From Bacteroidetes bacterium UBA1860 (GTDB taxonomy: Bacteria; Bacteroidota; Rhodothermia; Balneolales; Balneolaceae), in NCBI GenBank assembly GCA_002338335.1, contig DDIC01000020.1, positions 14,544-19,913 on the forward strand: a stretch of 5,370 nt of DNA. Direction: 5' to 3'. The notes under the pieces were generated by a model, which worked only from the letters and a program-made list of their open reading frames with translations, was not told the origin of the DNA and ran no database searches. The translations under genes were made by a program, and so were the position numbers. This document shows positions 1-5,370 of the stretch, one piece after another (position 1 is the stretch's first letter; each line of letters starts with the position of its first letter).

Positions 1-453
1 ACGCCCGCCGAGGAACTCTTGCTCAAATTCATGACGTAGTTGATTGGCTTGAGGGAGTTGCTCCGAATCTAACCAACTAATGCCAAGAGCGACAAGGAGA
101 CCAAACCCAAAAAAGGGTGCAAAGATAGGCCACATCTTTGCCCCACTGGCTTTTAGAACCCCAAACTCAAGACGTTCAGTCATGCGTCCAACATGGAAAA
201 GCACGGTAATGAACAGCGCAACAGGGGAGATGAGTCGCACCATTTCTGGAACAAAAGGTGCATAATAGTGCCAAATCACTTCTTCACGTGAAGCGCCTCG
301 ATCGGCAAAATTATCGCTGTTCTCTGAGAAATCAACCAGTACAAAAATGAAGACCAAAGCAAGGGTTACCCCGATCATAAAGGTGGACAATCTCCAGAAA
401 ACCGTCCGCCACCATATCCAAGTTGAGGGTCTATTCATCCTTCGTTTACGCAT
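1..453 (-). CDS. LptF/LptG-family LPS export permease, second gene (partial)
   Basis: This is the N-terminal 151 codons of an inner-membrane permease of the LptF/LptG (YjgP/YjgQ) family, which in LptB2FG extracts LPS from the inner membrane and passes it to the periplasmic bridge. Visible are a basic N-terminus (MRKRRMNRPS), a first membrane helix at about residues 19-40 ending in VDFSENSDNF, a second at about 60-88, the cytoplasmic coupling segment GRMTERLEFGVLKASGAK at about 89-106, and a third helix at about 107-129, followed by LPQANQ at 133-138, where the periplasmic domain begins. The family is usually 350-500 residues, so the C-terminal part lies beyond base 1. The ATG at 453-451 overlaps the upstream gene's stop by 8 bases, indicating translational coupling. 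A second in-frame ATG at 438-436 is a possible alternative. An AGGAGG sits directly against the first ATG, too close for normal Shine-Dalgarno use. The FSENSDNF region resembles the LptG-like paralog of Bacteroidota, but I do not assign F versus G. Confidence 0.9.
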   Translation of the reverse strand, partial: MRKRRMNRPSTWIWWRTVFWRLSTFMIGVTLALVFIFVLVDFSENSDNFADRGASREEVIWHYYAPFVPEMVRLISPVALFITVLFHVGRMTERLEFGVLKASGAKMWPIFAPFFGFGLLVALGISWLDSEQLPQANQLRHEFEQEFLGGR

Positions 454-1900
454 CCTCCTGAGGCAGATTTGTGTGCGTCTTGTGTCGTTTCCAAGGCCAC
501 TGAGGTCGAATGTCAGTTCGTATCACAAGGGTTAAGGCAAGCCATGCTAGCACCCCATACAAGACGTTTGGTGCCCACATGCCCCAAAAAGGTGACAAGA
601 CTAATCGATCTGCAAATTTTTCTCCTTGGATGACCATGACGAAGTAAAAGGTTAAGGCTAATGCGCTTAAGACCCCAGCAATCCCAATATTCCCCCGTCG
701 AACCAAAACCCCAAGAGGAGCGCCTAGGAGAGCAAACACAACACAGGCAAAGGGAATGGAAGTTTTCTTGAAGATTTCTACGGTGTAGGAAGCCATATCT
801 GCCTGGGTTGCTCTCTGATTGGAGGCTAAGGCCATGGCGTGATTACGGTATTCATCCAAATTTGATTTCACCATGTTGAGCGCCCTGTTTTGAGACTCAG
901 GAGAATCAAATCGATCCAGTGCAACAAATTGAGTTTTAACAGGTCCAAGAGTATCAATTAGAGCCCTTTCTCTAGACCAATTGGACCAAACATTCAGTGC
1001 CGTCGCACGAAACACAGCATTTGACTGAGCTTGAAATTTTTCCCAGTCCCGCGCTGTCGCCTGTTGTAGCGTGTCTATTTCGGCTTGCATTTGGCTTGCA
1101 GACATGGTTCGATCGTTGAGCGCGCGAGCATCTGGCTGTGATCGTGAAAATGCTAGGGATGATAGGTCGAAATGAACGGTGTATTGCTCGAAGGAGGACG
1201 ATTCTAAGCGTGAGTCTGATCGAGTCATGGTAGGAAGCTGCCGAATCACAGCACCTTCACGCAGCGACAGGGTTATCACCGCCCCACCTGAGGTGGACAA
1301 ATACCCACGTTCAGCACGTATTGTGGCTCGTTGACGCCCTTGGCCTTCCCGTTGAATCAATGTGATATCGTATAGGGAGTCTGTGGACGCATCGATGCGA
1401 TTCACTAAGAACGTGTATCCCTCAATTCCTTCATAAAATGCACCCTCTTGGAGCTCAAAGCCAGGTTTCTTGCTACGAATATCAATAAATAGAGCACGCG
1501 CCTTTTGATTCGCTTGAGGGAGGACCGCGTGGGAGAACCAAGTCACAGAGACCGCAAGGCCTAGACTCACCAAGATCATGGGCGCCATGACCCGCAGTGG
1601 ATGAACACCTGCAGCCTGTAGGGCAGTCCACTCATTACGCTCGCTTAGCCCCCCAAAAGCCATCACAGTGGCGACCAACACAGCCATTGGTACCGCCATA
1701 ACGACCATGTAGGCCAGATTTGTCACGATGAGTTCCAAAATCACTATTGCAGGAATTCCCTTTCCGATAAGCTTGTCAGCATGCAGAATGAGGAACTGCA
1801 TCAGCAGAATGAACATGATGGATGAAAAGCAGATCAAAAACGGCCCCGCGTGGCGATTCAGAAGGGATTTGAAAAATGGGTATCTTTGACCGGTCCACAT
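446..1900 (-). CDS. LptF/LptG-family LPS export permease, first gene
   Basis: This 484-residue membrane protein is of the LptF/LptG family, the transmembrane half of the LptB2FG transporter that drives LPS towards the outer membrane. Six membrane helices fit at about residues 19-40, 52-82, 103-127, 380-399, 405-425 and 436-460, with a large periplasmic domain between helices 3 and 4, the family topology. Family marks are HADKLIGKG after helix 1, the coupling segment GGLSERNEWTALQAAGV (83-99), LPQANQ (127-132), GFELQEGAFYEGIEGYTFLV in the first periplasmic strands, and FALLGAPLGVLVRRG (389-403). These match the form common in Bacteroidota. E. coli LptF and LptG are about 360 residues. The extra length is largely a helical, Gln/Ala-rich stretch at about 265-372. 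The ATG at 1900-1898 is chosen because it gives a short basic N-terminus before helix 1. It is the first gene of the minus-strand unit; the second overlaps its stop. No ATPase gene (lptB) is in view, as expected since lptB is often elsewhere. Whether this is F or G in function is not decided. Confidence 0.93.
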   Translation of the reverse strand: MWTGQRYPFFKSLLNRHAGPFLICFSSIMFILLMQFLILHADKLIGKGIPAIVILELIVTNLAYMVVMAVPMAVLVATVMAFGGLSERNEWTALQAAGVHPLRVMAPMILVSLGLAVSVTWFSHAVLPQANQKARALFIDIRSKKPGFELQEGAFYEGIEGYTFLVNRIDASTDSLYDITLIQREGQGRQRATIRAERGYLSTSGGAVITLSLREGAVIRQLPTMTRSDSRLESSSFEQYTVHFDLSSLAFSRSQPDARALNDRTMSASQMQAEIDTLQQATARDWEKFQAQSNAVFRATALNVWSNWSRERALIDTLGPVKTQFVALDRFDSPESQNRALNMVKSNLDEYRNHAMALASNQRATQADMASYTVEIFKKTSIPFACVVFALLGAPLGVLVRRGNIGIAGVLSALALTFYFVMVIQGEKFADRLVLSPFWGMWAPNVLYGVLAWLALTLVIRTDIRPQWPWKRHKTHTNLPQEDA

Positions 1901-1919
1901 AATGCCGTATTATTCTATT

Positions 1920-1937
1920 TGGCCAATTTTATGGCCA
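1920..1937. repeat. Paired TGGCCA palindrome in the divergent intergenic region
   Basis: TGGCCA occurs at 1920-1925 and again at 1932-1937, separated by ATTTTA. Each copy is itself a palindrome, so the pair is both a direct and an inverted repeat with 12 bases between centres. It falls between the candidate promoter and the ATG of the first permease, about 20-37 bases upstream of that ATG. In RNA it could form a hairpin with a 6-bp stem and 6-base loop. In DNA it could be an operator. No function is established. Confidence 0.4.
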
Positions 1938-1942
1938 TTTCG

Positions 1943-1978
1943 CCGTTTGTAAATATACACAATCTGAACCAAGACAAA
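1943..1978 (-). promoter_or_regulatory. Candidate Bacteroidota-type promoter for the permease unit
   Basis: On the minus strand, TTTG (plus-strand 1978-1975) is followed after 17 bases by TATATTTA (1957-1950). This matches the -33 TTTG and -7 TAnnTTTG elements of the primary sigma factor of Bacteroidota, with the last base of the -7 box deviating. Transcription would start near 1943, giving a leader of about 40 bases before the ATG at 1900. The position is sensible for the two-gene unit. The elements are short and AT-rich, so a chance match is possible. Confidence 0.35.
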
Positions 1979-2031
1979 GGAGATCAGCCTATAGCCCCAA
2001 CGCTACCCACTCTCAAGTAATCACTTTTTAT

Positions 2032-2142
2032 TTGCGGTATCGTTTGAATGGTCTTGTGCCCATCCATGGCGTTCAAGCTAACGTTTGGCTTGTCGTGGGG
2101 TTGTTTTGTCTAGGGGTATGCTCTCCAGGAAGGGTGTTGGCC
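2032..2142 (+). other. Signal peptide coding segment of SprA
   Basis: The hydrophobic core VWLVVGLFCLGVC (residues 18-30 counted from 2032) is followed by SPGRVLA and then Gln. Cleavage after VLA by signal peptidase I fits the -3/-1 rule and leaves an N-terminal Gln, common in Bacteroidota exported proteins. The core and cleavage region are clear, but the n-region depends on which start is real and is unusually long for any in-frame start except GTG 2056. Confidence 0.75.
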
Positions 2143-5100
2143 CAGGTGGCAGACTCTGCTGAAGTGCTTTCATCTAGCGAGCTGGATTCAGTCAGCATTC
2201 CGCCCTTTGCTCCCGATTCTCTTCGGCCTGACAGCCTTCAAGCCGACTCAATAGTCCCTTTTGTGTTGGACACCACATTGATTGAATGGTTTCCTTCCTA
2301 CCCCGCACCTTCTGGTGTCTGGAGCCCACAACAGCGTCGATATCCGCTTTGGATGCAACCCAGCGCGTCGCTGCTCGCTCCTCGGGTGACTTACCTCAAA
2401 GAAAAACGGTACCGAATTGATCGTCCGTTTGGCCCCCAAAGCTATGGTGTGCCGTCTGTCTTGGATCTTGAGTCGTTCCGCAAGGTTAAACTGGATGAAG
2501 ATCGTCAGGCGTATTGGTACCGTCTCCTTGAGGAATCCAAAGCACAAGCTGTCCGAAATTCTGGGCTACTTAATTTCACAGTGACCATACCAGGCGGAAC
2601 CAAATCGGCCTTTTCCCGCATCTTTGGCTCGGATGAAGTAAGCCTTCGCGTAAATGGGGCTGCCTATATGAATATTGGTGCCTCCATTCAAACCACAGCG
2701 GATCCGCAACTCCCTCCAGACCAACAACGTCGCGTCGACCCAACATTTGACCAAAACCTTTCCATCAACATTACCGGAAAGATTGGGGAGAATGTCCAGT
2801 TAACCGCCGACTGGGATACAGAACGCCCCTTCGATTTCCAGAACTTTTTGAACTTCTCTTATAAGCCACCGTTTGCGATTCCAACAGACGCCAATGATGC
2901 GGCCAGTGGTCTTGTCGATGGGAACGAAGACGACGTATTACGATCCATTGAGATGGGGAATGTGACGATGCAGACTGGAAACCCACTCATTCGTGGGGGA
3001 AGCGCTCTGTTTGGAGTCAAATCAACGCTTGTCTTCGGCCCTCTTTCGGTCACTTCGGTGATTTCACAACAAAAAGGTGCGACCAACACGGAGAAAATCA
3101 CAGGCGGGTCCCAGGAATCTGTAAACTCGATTCGTCCAGCCGATTATGAAATGGACCGACACTTCTTCCTCGATTATTATACACGTCAAGGGTATGAACA
3201 GAGCTTATCCAATCCACAACAGCTGATCCAAACACTCTCTCTTGCCGAAGTCGATGTCTGGATTTTGCGGGAAAACATTCAAACAGAGGAGGGAGCCCGT
3301 CGAGCGGTGGCTCTTGCCGATCTTGGAGTCCAGGAGCAATCTGGTGGTACCTTTGGTCCACCCAGCAATCTTGGCGATGCCTTCCCTGAATCTGTGCTCG
3401 ATCAATACCGAGACCCCAATACGCCTGTGACAGCCGAAAATCTTGGGGTCTCCAATCCTGCCAACTTTGAGACGGGATTCTTTTCCAAGCTAGAAGAGAA
3501 CTTTGATTACACCGTCAATCGGATCACTGGAACCATCTCCTTGCAACGTAGTCTTGGGGCTCGCGAGGTGCTGGCAGTGACCTATTCCTACATCAGCTCT
3601 ACAGGGCAGCTTGTCAAAGTAGGGGACATCAATCGAAGTGGATCAGACCGCATCTATCTCAAAATGTTACGCCCCAAGAATGTGAACACGAGCAATCGCA
3701 TTTTTGACCTCACCATGAAAAATATCTATTCTATCGGGGTCACAGGACTCTCTTCGCAAGAGAACCTTAGTCTGGCGATTAAATTCAACGAGGGGAATGT
3801 AGCTACGGAGCAGCTACCAGGTCGCGGAACGACCTTGCTGCAAGACCTAGGACTAGACCGTGTAGATCAACAGGGGGGGCTTTCTCCCGATAATGTTGTC
3901 GATTTTGGGACAGGAACTATCGACTTGGCCGCAGGTCGAATAATTTTCCCCTATCTAGAGCCTTTTGGGGATCGCATCCGTACGTTACTCGAGCAGTCCA
4001 ATGCAGATCAAGAGACCATTGAACGGCTCACATTTGATGAGCTGTACCAAGAGCGAACGAGCCTCGCTTCTCAGAATGCCCGCAATAACTATTATATCGT
4101 GGAATCCACTACCAAAGGGGGGGTGCAGGATAATTACACCCTCGGGTTTGCGCTCGTTGAGGGATCCGTCCGAGTGACCGCCAATGGTGTAGAGCTTGTG
4201 GAGGGTCAAGATTACCAAGTCGATTACACCTTTGGAAATATTTCGATCCTTAATCCACAATACACCTCACCTGGACAGGAAATCGAAATATCGTACGAGA
4301 ATCAAGCCTTTACCTCGATTGAGCAGAAATCGTTTACTGGTGTTCGTCTAGATTATGATTTGAACAGGACCACCAAGCTTGGGGCCACGATTTTCCGGTA
4401 TAATGAGCGTCCACTCGATGATAAGATTCGAATTGGGGATGAGCCGATACGCAATACCATCATAGGGTTAGATGGAAAAACTCAAATAGATCTCCCGTTT
4501 CTAACTCGAGCTGTGGACGCGCTGCCGTTAGTTCAAACACGTGCCGAATCCAAGCTATCGTTCAGTGGTGAATTTGCCCAGCTCCTCCCAGGGGTAGCCC
4601 AAACGCAAGCCACCAGAAGGGCCATTGACCGTGGAGATTTTTTCCCGGATGAGGAACGAGGTCTTTCGTTTATTGATGATTTTGAAGGGACGAATATCAA
4701 ACTCACCCTGACCAATGCGACGCGGTGGGTGGTTGCTTCGGCACCTGCCGCGATACCTGGGTATGAACCTGACCAGGTATGGTTCAACAAAAATGCGCCA
4801 CTGCAGGCATTTGCTTCGGGGAATCTTGAATCGATGTCGGACCGTGCCGACCTACGAGGCGATTTTAGCCATTACTCTATTCCACGAAATATTTCTTCCA
4901 TTCTTGGAAGTGTGACCTACACACCTGAGTCTCAACCAGTACGAATAACGGATGTATTCCCGGGTAAAGAGACTCAAAATCCTGAGGACGAGTTCATTAC
5001 GACACTGGATATCCATTATGCACCCAATCGCCGTGGGATTTATGCCTACCCGGATGATTATCCCGAGGTTTATGAAAACGAACCCGAGCGCACATGGGGT

Positions 5101-5370
5101 GGAATGATGACGGTGTTACCATCTGGACAAGAGGATTTTACTCAAAACAACATTGAATTCCTCGAATTTTGGGTTCAAGCGGTGTTGCCCAACGGTCAAG
5201 ATGCGCCACCCTCAGAATTGAGTGCCTATGATGGGAAACTCTATGTGGATCTTGGCATCCTCTCAGAGGATGTCGTTCCCAATGCCAAACTCAACACAGA
5301 GGATGGATTAGCCACCGCAAAGGATAATCTCCAACCCGATAATTTCACCAACCCTCGATCGGCGGTTCCA
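2032..5370 (+). CDS. sprA: Cell surface protein SprA, T9SS outer-membrane translocon (N-terminal part)
   Basis: SprA forms the giant outer-membrane beta-barrel pore through which T9SS cargo leaves the cell; it is also needed for gliding in gliding species. The frame is open from 1903 to the window end, giving about 1,113 codons from 2032; full SprA is about 2,400 residues, so the C-terminal half lies outside. Numbered from 2032: signal peptide to about 37, an Asp/Ser/Pro-rich linker 41-73, then family blocks. These include DWDTERPFDF (260-269), EMGNVTMQTGNPLIRGG (307-323) followed by LFGVKSTLVFG, DRHFFLDYY (375-383), AEVDVWILREN (405-415), FIDDFEGT with ATRW following (about 880-899), TWGGMM near 1021-1026, IEFLEFWVQ near 1041-1049, and LYVDLGILSEDV with a later EDG (about 1071-1092). 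Both the order and the spacing follow SprA. No ATG lies in frame before the signal peptide. TTG 2032 is chosen because it gives a basic MRYR n-region; TTG 2044 and GTG 2056 are alternatives. An upstream frameshift is another possible explanation. Two G7 tracts lie inside the frame. Confidence 0.95.
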   Translation, partial: MRYRLNGLVPIHGVQANVWLVVGLFCLGVCSPGRVLAQVADSAEVLSSSELDSVSIPPFAPDSLRPDSLQADSIVPFVLDTTLIEWFPSYPAPSGVWSPQQRRYPLWMQPSASLLAPRVTYLKEKRYRIDRPFGPQSYGVPSVLDLESFRKVKLDEDRQAYWYRLLEESKAQAVRNSGLLNFTVTIPGGTKSAFSRIFGSDEVSLRVNGAAYMNIGASIQTTADPQLPPDQQRRVDPTFDQNLSINITGKIGENVQLTADWDTERPFDFQNFLNFSYKPPFAIPTDANDAASGLVDGNEDDVLRSIEMGNVTMQTGNPLIRGGSALFGVKSTLVFGPLSVTSVISQQKGATNTEKITGGSQESVNSIRPADYEMDRHFFLDYYTRQGYEQSLSNPQQLIQTLSLAEVDVWILRENIQTEEGARRAVALADLGVQEQSGGTFGPPSNLGDAFPESVLDQYRDPNTPVTAENLGVSNPANFETGFFSKLEENFDYTVNRITGTISLQRSLGAREVLAVTYSYISSTGQLVKVGDINRSGSDRIYLKMLRPKNVNTSNRIFDLTMKNIYSIGVTGLSSQENLSLAIKFNEGNVATEQLPGRGTTLLQDLGLDRVDQQGGLSPDNVVDFGTGTIDLAAGRIIFPYLEPFGDRIRTLLEQSNADQETIERLTFDELYQERTSLASQNARNNYYIVESTTKGGVQDNYTLGFALVEGSVRVTANGVELVEGQDYQVDYTFGNISILNPQYTSPGQEIEISYENQAFTSIEQKSFTGVRLDYDLNRTTKLGATIFRYNERPLDDKIRIGDEPIRNTIIGLDGKTQIDLPFLTRAVDALPLVQTRAESKLSFSGEFAQLLPGVAQTQATRRAIDRGDFFPDEERGLSFIDDFEGTNIKLTLTNATRWVVASAPAAIPGYEPDQVWFNKNAPLQAFASGNLESMSDRADLRGDFSHYSIPRNISSILGSVTYTPESQPVRITDVFPGKETQNPEDEFITTLDIHYAPNRRGIYAYPDDYPEVYENEPERTWGGMMTVLPSGQEDFTQNNIEFLEFWVQAVLPNGQDAPPSELSAYDGKLYVDLGILSEDVVPNAKLNTEDGLATAKDNLQPDNFTNPRSAVP
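2152..2250 (+). other. Asp-Ser-rich linker of SprA after the signal peptide
   Basis: Residues about 41-73 (from 2032) contain five Asp-Ser pairs in an otherwise Leu/Pro/Ser-rich acidic stretch. The last three are evenly spaced as pentads PDSLR, PDSLQ, ADSIV. The segment has no sign of a folded domain and is probably a flexible periplasm-facing lead before the conserved SprA region begins. Confidence 0.6.
3873..3879 (+). repeat. G7 homopolymer inside sprA
   Basis: Seven G residues form the end of a Gln codon and two Gly codons (about residues 614-616). Gaining one G brings TAA at 3891-3893 into frame; losing one G brings TAA at 3941-3943 into frame. It is therefore a site where slippage would truncate SprA. 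It may equally be ordinary Gly-Gly codon use. Confidence 0.85.
4117..4123 (+). repeat. Second G7 homopolymer inside sprA
   Basis: Seven G residues cover two Gly codons and the first base of a Val codon (about residues 696-698, context TTKGGVQ). Gaining one G brings TAA at 4131-4133 into frame; losing one brings TGA at 4175-4177 into frame. This is the second such tract, about 240 bases after the first. Confidence 0.85.

Noticed and set aside
80..535. Plus-strand open frames opposite the permease genes
   Set aside because: They are antisense to clearly recognisable membrane proteins and their translations are basic and shuffled-looking.
1914..2046. Candidate -7 boxes for sprA (TCTATTTG at 1914-1921 and ATCGTTTG at 2039-2046)
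   Set aside because: Both resemble TAnnTTTG, but neither has a TTTG at acceptable distance upstream; the second would leave almost no leader before the candidate starts.
2095..2121. Possible lipoprotein signal (cysteines in the SprA signal peptide)
   Set aside because: The residue before each candidate Cys is Phe or Val rather than Gly/Ala/Ser, so no lipobox is formed; VLA-Q fits signal peptidase I better.
2248..3405. Several overlapping minus-strand open frames of 62-99 codons
   Set aside because: They lie opposite the sprA reading frame, overlap each other, and encode low-hydrophobicity sequences with no recognisable domain. The sprA frame is continuous and matches its family throughout.
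3965..4790. Short open frames on both strands within the second half of sprA
   Set aside because: All are shadows of sprA in other frames, with no family resemblance and no plausible independent expression signals.
1..5370. CRISPR arrays, tRNA or rRNA genes, insertion sequences
   Set aside because: No regularly spaced repeats, no RNA gene signatures, and no transposase or terminal repeats were seen; almost all of the window is taken up by three protein-coding genes.

Overview
The window holds two divergent transcription units separated by about 130 bases. On the minus strand lies a two-gene unit of LptF/LptG-type permeases, the membrane subunits of the lipopolysaccharide (LPS) export ABC transporter. 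On the plus strand lies the N-terminal part (about 1,110 codons) of a very large secreted protein that I recognise as SprA, the outer-membrane translocon of the type IX secretion system (T9SS).

Organism: SprA is a hallmark of Bacteroidota and close relatives in the FCB group. The balanced base composition, the Asp-Ser pentads after the signal peptide, and the divergence from flavobacterial SprA suggest a deep branch such as Rhodothermia/Balneolia rather than a low-GC flavobacterium. That placement is inference; phylum-level placement is much firmer.

Layout: bases 1-453 (minus) hold the first 151 codons of the second permease, cut by the window edge. Bases 446-1900 (minus) hold the complete first permease, whose stop overlaps the start of the second by 8 bases. 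Bases 1901-2031 are the divergent intergenic region, with a plausible Bacteroidota-type promoter for the permease unit and a paired TGGCCA palindrome in its predicted leader. From about 2032 to 5370 (plus) one continuous reading frame encodes SprA, running off the right edge.

How they fit together: the permeases would supply LPS to the outer membrane, and SprA forms the outer-membrane pore for T9SS cargo, some of which is anchored on LPS in this phylum. The link is one of shared compartment; nothing here shows co-regulation.

No undescribed system is visible. The points most worth checking are the start of sprA (no in-frame ATG, while an ATG in another frame would give an ideal signal peptide if one G were added to a GGGG run), and two G7 tracts inside sprA where a one-base slip in either direction leads to an early stop.
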